From: Burkholderiaceae bacterium
GTDB lineage: Bacteria; Pseudomonadota; Gammaproteobacteria; Burkholderiales; Burkholderiaceae_E
Length of the DNA: 32,053 bases
Reading direction: 5' to 3'
Assembly: GCA_024637395.1 (NCBI GenBank)
Contig: JAGXFG010000127.1
Location: 1-32,053, forward strand
The position numbers were made by a program, and so were the translations under genes. This document shows, in pieces, positions 22,306 to 31,143 of the stretch (positions are counted from its first letter, which is position 1; every line of letters starts with the position of its first letter). The notes beneath the pieces are model-generated. The model ran no database searches and was not told the DNA's origin. It saw nothing but the letters and a program-made list of their open reading frames with translations.

Positions 22306-25300
22306 CTAAGGGCGGCGCAAGTCCAAAGTGAACGGGAAGTCAGTGTTGCGATCTTCGGGGACGATCTTCATGGCCCCCGGGGTTTGCCCGAGCCGGAAGA
22401 AGCGAGCCAGGCGGCGCGCCTCGGCTTCGTAGGCGTTCACCGGACAGGTGTCGTAGTTGCGCCCCCCGGGGTGCGCGACGTGATACTGGCAGCCGCCCAG
22501 CGAGCGGCCCATCCAGGTATCGACCAGGTCGAAGGTCAAGGGCGCGTGGACGCCGATGCTCGGGTGCAGGCTGGCGGATGATTCCCACGCGCGATAGCGC
22601 ACGCCGGCCACGAATTCGCCGGCATTCCCGGTCGGTTGCAGCGGCACGCGGCGCCCGTTGCAGGTGATGATGTGACGGTCGTCGACGAGTCCCGTGACCC
22701 TGATCTGCAGCCGTTCCACCGACGAGTCAACGTAGCGTACCGCGCCCCCCGCCGCGCCTTCCTCGCCGAGCACGTTCCAGGGCTCGAGCGCCATGCGAAG
22801 TTCGACATGCACGCTGCCGGCGGCGAAATCACCGAGTTTGGGAAAGCGGAACTCGAGGTGCGGCGCGAACCATTCAGGCTTCATCGGGTAGCCGAATTCG
22901 CGCAGTTCCTCGATCACGTCGCAGAGATCCGCCCAGACAAATTGCGGCAGCATGAAGCGGTCGTGCAGTTCCGTGCCCCAGCGCTTGAGCCTGGGCGGCT
23001 GGTACGGTTGCTGCCAGAAGCGCGCCACCAGCGCGCGCATGAGCAACTGCTGGACCAGGCTCATGCGCGCGTGCGGCGGCATTTCGAAGGCCCGCAATTC
23101 CAGCAGCCCAAGTCGTCCTGTCGCGCTGTCGGGAGAATAGAGCTTGTCGATGCAGAATTCGGCGCGATGGGTGTTCCCGGTAACGTCGATGAGCAGATTG
23201 CGCAGCATGCGATCGACCTGCCAGGGCTGTGCGCCCAGCGTCCCGGCTGCCTGCAGGCGGCGCATTTCACCAAACGCGATCTCGAGTTCGTAGACCGAAT
23301 CGTTGCGCGCTTCATCGACGCGTGGCGCCTGGCTGGTCGGCCCGACGAACAGACCCGAGAACAGATACGACAGTGCCGGGTGGTTGTGCCAGTAGGCGAT
23401 CATGCTGGCGAGCAGGTCGGGACGGCGCAGGAATGGCGAGTCGGCAGGCGTGGCGCCGCCGAGCACGAAGTGATTGCCGCCACCGGTGCCGGCGTGGCGC
23501 CCGTCGAGCATGAATTTCTCGGTCGAGAGCCTGGTCTGGTGCGCCGCCTCGTAGAGGAAGGTGGTCTGCTCGACGAGTTGGTCCCAGCTACGAGCGGGCT
23601 GGATGTTGACCTCGATCACCCCGGGGTCGGGCGTGACGCTCAGCTGCACGAGCCGCGGGTCGCGCGGCGGGCCATAGCCCTCGAGGGTCACCGGGGTTCG
23701 CAGCGCTGCCGCAGCCGCCTCGATCGCCGCGACCAGCTCCAGAAAGTCTTCGAGCGCCTCGGTGGGCGGCAGAAAGACATGCAGGCGGCCCTGGCGTACC
23801 TCGGCGCACAACGCCGTGCGCGTGATCGCGGTGGCCGATTCGAACTGCTTCGGCGGTGTTTCGACCGTGCTGCCCTGGACGCGGGGCGCAGCGGCGTCGC
23901 GCCCGCCGCCGGCAAGCGCTTCGGCTACCGGCAGATGGGGCGGCAGATTGGGAAAGTCCTGATTGAGATCGGGCTGGTTCAGCCAGGGGTAATCTTCGTC
24001 AGCGACCCACGGTTGCGAATCGAGTGGCAGGCGGTAGCCGAGCGGCGAGTCGCCGGGCAGCAGGTAACAGCGTTCGTCACGCAAGAACCAGGGACCGGTC
24101 TGCCAGCGGCTACCCTCGTCGCTCTTTCTGAGCGGCAACACGTGGCCCACCACTTTGTCGAGGCCTTGTTCATATACCTTGGCTAGCCGTGCTCGTTCCA
24201 GCGGGTCGTCAAGGCGCGCGTCGAGGGGATCGACGTTGGCCGGCAGTCGCCGCTCGCGCCAGAGGTAGTACCAGACATCCTCGAACGCCGGAAAGGCATG
24301 CCCGGCGTCGAGTCCGAGGTGCCGCGCCACGGCGTCGAGAAGTGCGCGCCCCTGCTCTTTGGTGGCGTCGGGAGAATCATCCGGGGCCGCGAACAGGGTC
24401 GGATCGGACCACACCGGCTCACCGTCGGCGCGCCAGAAAACATTCAGCGACCAGCGCGGCAACTGCTCGCCCGGATACCACTTCCCCTGGCCGTAGTGCA
24501 GCAGGCCGTTGGGGGCATAGTGGGCCTTGAGACGCTCGAGCAGGCTGGCCGCCAGCCGCCTCTTGGTTGGGCCCAGTGCTGCGGTGTTCCATTCGGCGCC
24601 ATCGCGGTCGTCGATCGACACGAAGGTTGGCTCGCCACCCTGGGTGAGGCGCACGTCGTGCGCCGTGAGGTCGCCATCGATGCGCTCGCCGAGCGCCCCG
24701 ATCTCCAGCCACTGTTCGTCGCGATACGGCTTGGTGACGCGCGGTGCCTCCCACACCCGCTCGACCTTCATCTCGTGCTCGAAGCTCACCTCGCACTCGT
24801 CGATCTCGCCGGTGATCGGGGCGGCCGACGATGGTTCTGGCGAGCACGCCAGCGGAATGTGTCCCTCGCCGGCCAGCAGTCCCGAAGTCGGGTCGAGGCC
24901 GATCCAGCCGGCCCCTGGCAGATAGACTTCGCACCAGGCATGCAGGTCGGTGAAGTCGGCCTCGGCACCCGAGGGCCCGTCGAGTGACTTGACGTCGGGC
25001 GTGAGCTGGATCAGGTAGCCCGAAACGAACCGTGCCGCCAGCCCGAGGTGGCGCAACAGCTGCACCAGCAGCCAGGCGGTATCGCGGCAGGAACCCGATG
25101 CGTTCGTCAGGGTGAGCTCTGGTGTCTGCACGCCGTGTTCCATGCGCACCAGGTAGGCAATGTCGCCCTGCAGCCGTTGGTTGAGTGCGACCAGGAAATT
25201 GGTCGTCTGCATCGCCTCACGCGGGATCTCGGCCAGGTAGGCCGCGAACTTCGGCGTCGCTGGCAGCCGCACCAGGTAGGGCGCAAGATCGCGCGCCGCC

Positions 25301-25626
25301 TCGGGCGCATAGGCAAACGGGAAGTTCTCGGCGGCGGGCTCGAGAAAGAAGTCGAAAGGGTTGTGCACCGCCATTTCGGCGACGAGATCGATTTCGATGC
25401 GCAGCTCGCGCGTCTTTTCCGGAAAGACCAGTCGCGCCAGGTAGTTCGACTGTGGATCCTGCTGCCAGTTGATGAAGTGCTCGGCCGGTTGCACCCGCAT
25501 CGAATAGCTCAGGATGCGGGTGCGGCTGTGCGGCGCCGGGCGCAGGCGCACGATCTGCGGCGCGAGACTGACCGGGCGGTCGTAGCGATAGTGGGTGATG
25601 TGGTTTAGAGCGACGTGAATCGACAC
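22306..25626 (-). CDS. Large transglutaminase-family protein with C-terminal DUF2126
   Basis: 1106 residues, the standard size of this family. The N-terminal beta region (MSIHVALNHITHYRYDRPVS) is followed by a transglutaminase core with triad Cys180 (NASGSCRDTAW), His229 (DLHAWCEVY) and Asp245 (IGLDPTSG). From about residue 290 to the end runs the long DUF2126 region (VRLTQGGEPTFVSIDDRDGA; DGRHAGTGGGNHFVLGGA; GGCQYHVAHPGGRNYDTCPV). The start is GTG 25626 with GAGG about 10 bases upstream. It is first in a three-gene minus-strand cluster with the ATP-grasp/alpha-E fusion and the small transglutaminase. No signal peptide is present, so it is cytosolic. The cluster is predicted to build or trim peptides. 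Biochemistry is not established to my knowledge. Confidence 0.94.
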   Translation of the reverse strand: MSIHVALNHITHYRYDRPVSLAPQIVRLRPAPHSRTRILSYSMRVQPAEHFINWQQDPQSNYLARLVFPEKTRELRIEIDLVAEMAVHNPFDFFLEPAAENFPFAYAPEAARDLAPYLVRLPATPKFAAYLAEIPREAMQTTNFLVALNQRLQGDIAYLVRMEHGVQTPELTLTNASGSCRDTAWLLVQLLRHLGLAARFVSGYLIQLTPDVKSLDGPSGAEADFTDLHAWCEVYLPGAGWIGLDPTSGLLAGEGHIPLACSPEPSSAAPITGEIDECEVSFEHEMKVERVWEAPRVTKPYRDEQWLEIGALGERIDGDLTAHDVRLTQGGEPTFVSIDDRDGAEWNTAALGPTKRRLAASLLERLKAHYAPNGLLHYGQGKWYPGEQLPRWSLNVFWRADGEPVWSDPTLFAAPDDSPDATKEQGRALLDAVARHLGLDAGHAFPAFEDVWYYLWRERRLPANVDPLDARLDDPLERARLAKVYEQGLDKVVGHVLPLRKSDEGSRWQTGPWFLRDERCYLLPGDSPLGYRLPLDSQPWVADEDYPWLNQPDLNQDFPNLPPHLPVAEALAGGGRDAAAPRVQGSTVETPPKQFESATAITRTALCAEVRQGRLHVFLPPTEALEDFLELVAAIEAAAAALRTPVTLEGYGPPRDPRLVQLSVTPDPGVIEVNIQPARSWDQLVEQTTFLYEAAHQTRLSTEKFMLDGRHAGTGGGNHFVLGGATPADSPFLRRPDLLASMIAYWHNHPALSYLFSGLFVGPTSQAPRVDEARNDSVYELEIAFGEMRRLQAAGTLGAQPWQVDRMLRNLLIDVTGNTHRAEFCIDKLYSPDSATGRLGLLELRAFEMPPHARMSLVQQLLMRALVARFWQQPYQPPRLKRWGTELHDRFMLPQFVWADLCDVIEELREFGYPMKPEWFAPHLEFRFPKLGDFAAGSVHVELRMALEPWNVLGEEGAAGGAVRYVDSSVERLQIRVTGLVDDRHIITCNGRRVPLQPTGNAGEFVAGVRYRAWESSASLHPSIGVHAPLTFDLVDTWMGRSLGGCQYHVAHPGGRNYDTCPVNAYEAEARRLARFFRLGQTPGAMKIVPEDRNTDFPFTLDLRRP

Positions 25627-25733
25627 GGCGGTGATTCCTCAGTAAGGGTCTTGCCGGAGTTCGCGCACCAGCATACGCGACCTGCTCGTGCCGTCCCGGA
25701 ACGGGCCCACTATCGAGTCAGGAAACGGACTTC

Positions 25734-26492
25734 TCAGGGTTGCGTCAGCGTCAGCAGAATGTCGGCGTACCAGGCGCAGTTCAGCCCCAGAGCCTCGTCG
25801 ACCGCGCGGTCGCGCGTGCCGGCGTCGATCCGCGCCGAGTGCACGCCGAGCAGCAGCCATGGCAGGTCGCCACGCGCCGGATCCGGGCCGGGAACGCGCA
25901 TGACCACCGGCGCGCCGCTGGTGCCGCGATGGGTGCGCGCATCGGTGAGGAAATAGCCCTCGCCCCGGAAACGCAGGCCGAATGACGACGCGACTGCCGC
26001 CTGGCGCACCACCGGCAGGTGGTGGAGCGGATCATGAAATCCCAGCGGGAAACCGACCACCAGCAGTGAACTGCCGATCTCGACCAGGTTTGCCGCGCTG
26101 GGAAGATGCGCGGGAGTAAAGGCGCGGTAGAGAGCCGTGTTCGGAAGTGCGCCGCGGTCCAGTTCAATCACCGCGACATCGATTTCCCCGGCGCTGTCGC
26201 GCCCCTGGCGCCAGATGCTCTTGCCGTCGCGGTAGAGCGGAATGGAGAAACCGATGGAGTGGGCCAGGTTGTTTGCGTCGAGATGCAGCTCGATCTCGAT
26301 CCGATCCGGGAAGTGCTTGCTCGGCTCGTCGACCATCACGTGCCGGCTGGTCACGAGGAACAGCCGCTCGCCGCGCTCGAAGAAGAAGCTGGTTGCATTG
26401 GTCAGTCCGCGCTGACCCTGGAAAGTCAGCAGACGGGCGGCGGTAAGGAGCAGGGGTTCGATCATCAGATTGCCGTCATTCGGACCCGCCAT
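25734..26492 (-). CDS. Cytosolic trypsin-like serine peptidase domain protein
   Basis: 252 residues. The chymotrypsin-fold triad can be placed at His51 (LVTSRHVM), Asp105 (GEIDVAVIEL) and Ser192 (THRGTSGAPVV). No signal peptide, transmembrane segment or PDZ domain is seen, so it is a single-domain, probably cytosolic peptidase. Neither ATG 26492 nor ATG 26465 has a convincing ribosome site; the longer form is listed. It ends 107 bases upstream of the large transglutaminase gene on the same strand and could be part of that peptide-processing cluster. It is divergent from the S9 peptidase gene. It might equally be a stand-alone gene. Confidence 0.86.
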   Translation of the reverse strand: MAGPNDGNLMIEPLLLTAARLLTFQGQRGLTNATSFFFERGERLFLVTSRHVMVDEPSKHFPDRIEIELHLDANNLAHSIGFSIPLYRDGKSIWRQGRDSAGEIDVAVIELDRGALPNTALYRAFTPAHLPSAANLVEIGSSLLVVGFPLGFHDPLHHLPVVRQAAVASSFGLRFRGEGYFLTDARTHRGTSGAPVVMRVPGPDPARGDLPWLLLGVHSARIDAGTRDRAVDEALGLNCAWYADILLTLTQP

Positions 26493-26695
26493 TTTACCGA
26501 ACCGTGGTCAGCGCCGCCGCGTTGAATGCCTCGGCCGGCGGCGCCTGCCCCAGACGGGCCCACTCGTCGGCTGAACCGCGCAGCAGGACGCCAGTGAGAT
26601 GCGGAAAATGCAAGGTGGTCGCAACGGCGGGTTCTGACTATAGTATTACCCACTCGCAGGGGCAATCGTGGCCCGCGACTAGCCGGGGGATGACA

Positions 26696-28714
26696 ATGTT
26701 CCATCAGCGTCGTTGCGGATCCTGCGTGGTTGGTCTTCTGGTCCTGGGATTGGCGCTGAGCGCAGGGTTTCTCCAGGCCGCCGAGGAGCCGGTTCCGATC
26801 GCCGTGTTCTTCGCCAAGCCCGCCATGAGTCGGCCAGTCTTGTCGCCCTCCGGCAGAAGCCTGGCACTGCAGGTGACTGGGCCGAGCGGACGCAGGCGAC
26901 TCGCGGTGCTCGATCTCGAAACGATGAAGGACTTTCGGGTCGTCGCGGCCTTCAACGATGCCGACGTGATGAATGTCCAATGGGTCAACGATGACCGCCT
27001 GGTATTCGACGTCCGGAACGTCAACTCCACCGCGTTTGACCGCTTCGCCCCGGGACTGTTTGCGGTCGATCGTAACGGCGAGCAGTTGCGCACCCTGGTG
27101 GAACTTCGCCAAACCGGGAACACCAGTACCGGCACCGCGATCACCCGCCGGGGCCTGACACCCAATCACCAGTTGCTGCGCGTGTTGCGCGACGGCACCG
27201 CCGACGTGGTGGTGCTGCGGATCGAGTTCCGGCGGGAGACCGGCGACGTTACCGGAACCACCCCGTTTCGGCTGGATACCTTGAGCGGCCGCGTAACCAG
27301 TTTGGGCCTTGGCGCCCCGCAAGAAACCCTGTGGTGGCTGGTCGATCAGCAGGGGGTTCCGAAACTGACCGTTACCCAGGTCGATGGCCAGACCGAGGTG
27401 CTGTGGCGCGAGCGCCAGGGCGAAGAGTGGCGGTCGATTGCGCGGTTCCCGACCTACGATCTGACCGGGGATCGCTTCGAGCCGCTGCAGATTGGCCCGG
27501 ATGGCCAGCTCTATCTGCGGGCTGCGCGCGATGATGGCGACGGTACGATCGCCCTTTACCGCTTTGATAGCACGCAAAACCGGCGCGAGGCCGAACCATT
27601 GGTTGCGGTCAAGGGGTTCGATTTCAGTGGCAAGCTGGAGTTCGACTGGACCACCAAGCGCCTGCTGGGCGTGCGCTACACCGGCGACGCCGAGGGCACG
27701 GTCTGGTTCGATCCGGCGATGAAAGCTTTGCAGGAAACCGTTGACAAGCGCCTGCGCGGAACAATCAACCGGATCGACGTTCCGGAGTGCGGCTGTTCGC
27801 GCTGGGCGGTGATCAGTTCGTTCTCCGATCGCCAGCCTACTATCTACCTACTCTACGACCGCGAAGCCGGCACCTATCGACGTATCGGCGCCCAGCACCA
27901 GGGGATCTCACCGCAGCGCATGGCGCAACGCGATTTCCAGCGCATCAGTGCCCGCGACGGAATGCAGTTCCCGGTCCATGTGACCCGGCCGGCCGGCAAA
28001 GGCCCCTGGCCGATGGTGGTGCTGGTCCATGGTGGCCCGTGGGTTCGCGGCGGTCAGTGGGAATGGGCCGCCGACTCGCAATTCCTGGCGTCGCGGGGCT
28101 ACCTCGTCGTCGAGCCCGAGTTCCGCGGCAGCACCGGATATGGCAGCAAGCTGTTTCTGGCTGGCTTCAAGCAATGGGGCCTGAAGATGCAGGACGACGT
28201 TGCCGACGCGGCGCGCTGGGCGGTCGCTCAGGGTCTGGCCGATCCGAAGCGGATCTGCATCGCCGGCGCCAGTTACGGCGGCTATGCCACCTTGATCGGC
28301 CTGATCCGCGATCCTGAACTGTATCGCTGCGGCATAGCGTGGGCGGCAGTGACCGATATCAACCTGATGTACGACATTACCTGGAGCGACGCGCCAGACG
28401 ACTATCGGCAGTACGGTATGCCGGTGCTGATCGGCGACCGGGTCAAGGACGCCGAACAACTGGTCGCGACTTCACCGCTGGCGCAGGCCGCGCGGCTCAG
28501 GCAGCCGCTGCTGCTGGCCCATGGCAGCAGCGACCGGCGGGTGCCGATCGAGCACTTCAAGCGCTTCCTCGATGCCGTCAGCAAGACCAACTCGCAGGTC
28601 GAGGAGGTCGTCTACGCTGAAGAGGGACACGGTTTCGAGAAGCCGGAAAACCGCTTCGATTTCTGGAGCCGCGTCGAACTCTTCCTGGCCAAGCATCTGG
28701 CGCAGCCTGATTGA
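26696..28714 (+). CDS. Secreted S9 family (prolyl oligopeptidase-type) serine peptidase
   Basis: 672 residues. ATG 26696 follows a GGGGG run at good spacing and opens a Sec signal peptide (RCGSCVVGLLVLGLALSAGF, cleaved after LQAA). The in-frame upstream stretch from 26504 lacks coding character. An N-terminal beta-propeller (about 35-400) precedes the alpha/beta-hydrolase domain with Ser526 (GASYGGYATL), Asp613 (HGSSDRRVPIEH) and His645 (EEGHGFEKPE). VLVHGGPWVRGGQWEWAAD forms the oxyanion region. It probably trims short peptides in the periplasm. A TATAGT box near 26638 could be its -10 element. It is monocistronic, with the convergent SDR gene following. Confidence 0.94.
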   Translation: MFHQRRCGSCVVGLLVLGLALSAGFLQAAEEPVPIAVFFAKPAMSRPVLSPSGRSLALQVTGPSGRRRLAVLDLETMKDFRVVAAFNDADVMNVQWVNDDRLVFDVRNVNSTAFDRFAPGLFAVDRNGEQLRTLVELRQTGNTSTGTAITRRGLTPNHQLLRVLRDGTADVVVLRIEFRRETGDVTGTTPFRLDTLSGRVTSLGLGAPQETLWWLVDQQGVPKLTVTQVDGQTEVLWRERQGEEWRSIARFPTYDLTGDRFEPLQIGPDGQLYLRAARDDGDGTIALYRFDSTQNRREAEPLVAVKGFDFSGKLEFDWTTKRLLGVRYTGDAEGTVWFDPAMKALQETVDKRLRGTINRIDVPECGCSRWAVISSFSDRQPTIYLLYDREAGTYRRIGAQHQGISPQRMAQRDFQRISARDGMQFPVHVTRPAGKGPWPMVVLVHGGPWVRGGQWEWAADSQFLASRGYLVVEPEFRGSTGYGSKLFLAGFKQWGLKMQDDVADAARWAVAQGLADPKRICIAGASYGGYATLIGLIRDPELYRCGIAWAAVTDINLMYDITWSDAPDDYRQYGMPVLIGDRVKDAEQLVATSPLAQAARLRQPLLLAHGSSDRRVPIEHFKRFLDAVSKTNSQVEEVVYAEEGHGFEKPENRFDFWSRVELFLAKHLAQPD

Positions 28715-28853
28715 CGATAAACAAGTTCCTTACTCGCGGCGCCAAAGCGTTTGAACGCTCAGGTATCTTCGAGATCGACCTTGCCGGGTTGCCGAACGCG
28801 ATACCACTGACCTGCCGGGGAGGGGAGCCCCGATCGCCCGGGCCGTCAGCCCC

Positions 28854-29582
28854 TCACCACTGCTCCGTCCACGGGCGCAGGTCGAGCTCGTGGGTCCAGG
28901 CGCTACGCGGCTGGCAGTGCAGGTGCCAGTAGTTCTCGGCGATGTGATCGGGATTCAGGATTCCGTCCTGCGCCTTCTTCGCGTAGCGCTCGGGAAAGGT
29001 CTCGGCGATGAAGGCGGTGTCGATCGCGCCGTCGATCACCACGTGCGCGACGTGGATCCCCTGCGGGCCGGGCTCGCGCGCCATGCTTTGCGCCAGCGCG
29101 CGCAGCGCGTGCTTGGCTCCGGCAAAGGCCGCGAAGCCGGCCGATCCCCGCATGCTTGCAGTGGCGCCGGTGAAGATGATCGTTCCGCGCCCGCGTGGCA
29201 GCATCACGCGCGCAGCTTCGCGCCCGACGAGGAATCCGGCGAGCGCGCCCATCTCCCAGACCTTGCGATAGACCCGTTCGGTCATCTCGGTGATCGGGAA
29301 GCGCACGTTGCCGCCGACGTTGAAAACGACCACCTCGATTGGCGCCACCTCGCGCTCGATCTTCTCAACTAGCGCGATTACTGCCGACTCGTCGCGCGCG
29401 TCGCACGCAATTCCGCGGGCCTCACCGCCATCGGCGCGAATGCGTTCGACCAGCGGCGCAAGCCTCTCGCCGTCACGGCGCGCGACGCAGGCGACGAAGC
29501 TCTCGCGCGCGAAGCGGCGGGCGATCGCGCCGCCGGTCGCATCACCGGCGCCGACGACGAGGATGGACTTGGGTTCGATCAC
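28854..29582 (-). CDS. SDR-fold protein lacking the catalytic Ser and Tyr
   Basis: 242 residues with the size and order of a classical SDR: a Rossmann start (ILVVGAGDATGGAIARRFA), a conserved NVGG in place of NNAG, and a C-terminal ARGPG/GIHVAHVVIDGAIDT-like region. The active-site strip reads IIFTGATASMRGSAGFAAFA and then GAK. When aligned with ordinary SDRs, the catalytic Ser position is Ala140 and the Tyr of YxxxK is Phe153. Lys157 remains. The glycine motif is also atypical (GAGDATGG). The protein probably binds a nucleotide but should not reduce carbonyls by the standard mechanism. It may be a non-redox or regulatory member. Similar sequences annotated as SDRs exist, so this may be a subfamily trait rather than decay. 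Confidence 0.88.
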   Translation of the reverse strand: MIEPKSILVVGAGDATGGAIARRFARESFVACVARRDGERLAPLVERIRADGGEARGIACDARDESAVIALVEKIEREVAPIEVVVFNVGGNVRFPITEMTERVYRKVWEMGALAGFLVGREAARVMLPRGRGTIIFTGATASMRGSAGFAAFAGAKHALRALAQSMAREPGPQGIHVAHVVIDGAIDTAFIAETFPERYAKKAQDGILNPDHIAENYWHLHCQPRSAWTHELDLRPWTEQW

Positions 29583-29673
29583 GATGCTGACTCCTGATGA
29601 GCGGATTCACTGCTGTAGCGATTAACTCGGGGTTCGATCGGCTGTTCGAGATTCGGAACCCGGCTAACCCGGT

Positions 29674-30156
29674 TCACTGGCGCACGTCAGCCCACTCGAC
29701 TGCAGTCAGGAGTCGTAGTTGCTCCGGAGTGAGGGGAAAGACCGCAAACGGCGTGCCCGCGGCAGCCCAGACGGTGGCGAAGCGCCGCAGGTCCTGATCG
29801 AGCAACAGCTTCACTGGTTGAGAATGGCCGAGCGGCGCAACGCCGCCTATCGCAAAACCCGTGGCGCTGCGCACAAAGTCGGCGTCGGCGCGCGCCAGTG
29901 GCTCGTTCACCGCGCGCGACACCTTGGCTTCACTGACTCGATTGTCGCCGCTGGCGACGACAATCACTGCCTGGCTGCTGACCGTGCCACGAAAGACGAT
30001 CGACTTGGCGATCTCGGCCACCGAGCAGCCGATCGCGCTGGCCGCCTCGGCACTGGTGCGGGTGGGTTGTTCGAACTCGACAACCTGGGTTTCGATGCCC
30101 GCGTCGAGCAGCAGCTGAGCGATGCGCAGGGCAGTGGGGTGTTGGGCTGGTTTCAT
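29674..30156 (-). CDS. YbaK/EbsC family aminoacyl-tRNA deacylase
   Basis: 160 residues. The conserved lysine (Lys51 in AEIAKSIVF), the AVIVVASGDNRVSEAKVSRA segment and GFAIGGVAPLGHSQPV are typical of the YbaK/ProX-like editing domain. These proteins hydrolyse mischarged aminoacyl-tRNA in the cytoplasm. The subgroup (Cys-tRNAPro, Ala-tRNAPro or other) cannot be set by eye. The gene stands alone, 91 bases from the SDR-fold gene and 67 bases from the BON lipoprotein gene. Confidence 0.9.
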   Translation of the reverse strand: MKPAQHPTALRIAQLLLDAGIETQVVEFEQPTRTSAEAASAIGCSVAEIAKSIVFRGTVSSQAVIVVASGDNRVSEAKVSRAVNEPLARADADFVRSATGFAIGGVAPLGHSQPVKLLLDQDLRRFATVWAAAGTPFAVFPLTPEQLRLLTAVEWADVRQ

Positions 30157-30223
30157 GGCGCTCGATGGCCACCGGCCTGGCGTCCGACGAGAAATCCCGT
30201 GGACGCCAGGAACCGTCCTGCGC

Positions 30224-30538
30224 TTACTTGAGTCGCATGTCGCTCTTGACGCTGATCACGCCGCGCACGCCGCGCGCCACTGCGATCGCACGGTTGATGT
30301 CGCCCTGCGAGTTCACGAAGCCACTCAGCTGAACCACGCCCTTGAAGGTCTCGACGTTGATTTCGGCGACCTTGAGGGTCGGCTCATTGAAGATGGCTGC
30401 CTTCACCTTGACCGTGATGGCGCTGTCGTCGATATACTCGCCGGTTCCCTCATGCTTCGTCGTGGACGCGCAACCAACGACGGAGACCAGGGTGACGGCC
30501 AGGAAGATTGCGGAAAGATACTTGCCTAGTTTTTTCAT
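30224..30538 (-). CDS. BON-domain lipoprotein
   Basis: 104 residues. The N-terminal lipoprotein signal MKKLGKYLSAIFLAVTLVSV ends in the lipobox VVGC, lipidated at Cys23. A single BON domain follows (about 36-104: DDSAITVKVKAAIFNEPTLK; VVQLSGFVNSQGDINRAIAV). BON domains bind phospholipid and stabilise the envelope, as in OsmY/DolP. GGAG lies 8 bases before ATG 30538. Single-BON lipoproteins of this size are common in proteobacteria and often stress-induced, but no stress promoter is obvious here. Confidence 0.93.
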   Translation of the reverse strand: MKKLGKYLSAIFLAVTLVSVVGCASTTKHEGTGEYIDDSAITVKVKAAIFNEPTLKVAEINVETFKGVVQLSGFVNSQGDINRAIAVARGVRGVISVKSDMRLK

Positions 30539-30696
30539 GGTTGATTCTCCAGATGTGACAAATGGACCTGCTTGTTCGGTTGACCCCGCTCTCCGGTTTT
30601 GATCGCCTTTAGCGGGGGCCGTCTTCAGGACTGAAAACCGCGCTTGGCGGCGCACATCCTGGGGGCACTGCCGTGCCCACGACAGCACGATAGCCG

Positions 30697-30714
30697 CGAC
30701 GGCAGTTGCCGTCG
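30697..30714. repeat. Perfect 8-bp dyad in the gap upstream of the BON gene
   Basis: CGACGGCA and TGCCGTCG flank a GT centre. The dyad lies about 65 bases past the stop of the Gly/Met-rich small gene and about 160 bases upstream of the BON start. It could be a factor-dependent terminator stem or an operator; no T-tract follows on either strand. Confidence 0.35.
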
Positions 30715-30778
30715 GTGCGCTAACGTACACAGTTGTGTCGGGCTTGTGTCGGGAGCGGCTGACTCGTCACGCCCCGGA

Positions 30779-31003
30779 TCACTTGCACTTTCGTGCGACG
30801 ATCCAGGCCACGAGGCCGGCAACCGCGACGGAGAGCAGGAACGGCCCCAGCATCCCACCGTAACCGCCCATCCAGCCGGCATCCCACATGCCGCTGCCAT
30901 AGCCGCCATAGCCACCACCCATCATGCCTCGGCTTTGGGCGGCTGCGCTTCCGGGGCCCAGCATGGGGACTGCACCAACCACCATTGCGATCGAGGTCTT
31001 CAT
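30779..31003 (-). CDS. Small Gly/Met-rich membrane protein
   Basis: 74 residues. An N-terminal signal-like segment (MKTSIAMVVGAVPMLGPGSA) precedes a Gly/Met/Tyr-rich stretch (RGMMGGGYGGYGSGMWDAGW) and a C-terminal membrane segment (MLGPFLLSVAVAGLVAWIVA) that ends in a basic RKCK tail. AGGGAG lies 5 bases before ATG 31003. Proteins of this pattern are often encoded near copper or other metal-handling genes, where Met-rich segments may bind metal, but no metal genes are visible here. Function unknown. Coding is supported by the clean domain layout and the ribosome site. Confidence 0.75.
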   Translation of the reverse strand: MKTSIAMVVGAVPMLGPGSAAAQSRGMMGGGYGGYGSGMWDAGWMGGYGGMLGPFLLSVAVAGLVAWIVARKCK

Positions 31004-31143
31004 GAACTCTCCCTGCTTGAGCGGCAAGACCGGCGAGAGCGATCTCCCAGCGCGGTGCCATTGAGGCAAGGGTACGGATGCCGGTCTCGAGCGTCGGTTC
31101 GGAACCGCACAGACTGAATCCAGGCGTCGCGACATCATGAACC

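Noticed and set aside
20152-24186. Two long plus-strand open frames (about 528 and 516 codons) opposite the ATP-grasp/alpha-E and large transglutaminase genes
   Set aside because: They are antisense shadows of strongly recognisable genes, have no motif or ribosome site, and arise from the GC-rich codon bias.
26504-26695. N-terminal extension of the S9 peptidase frame to an upstream ATG
   Set aside because: It would place the signal peptide internally and has no coding character; a G-rich ribosome site precedes ATG 26696.
28746-28759. AGCGTT-TG-AACGCT dyad between the convergent S9 peptidase and SDR-fold genes
   Set aside because: The stem is 6 bp with a 2-base loop and no T-tract, too weak to call a terminator.
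29625-29690. tRNA-like GGTTCGATC...TTCGAGATTCGGAACC sequence between the SDR-fold and YbaK genes
   Set aside because: The arms do not form a cloverleaf and no acceptor stem or anticodon loop can be drawn; AACCCGG occurs twice but as a short direct repeat only.
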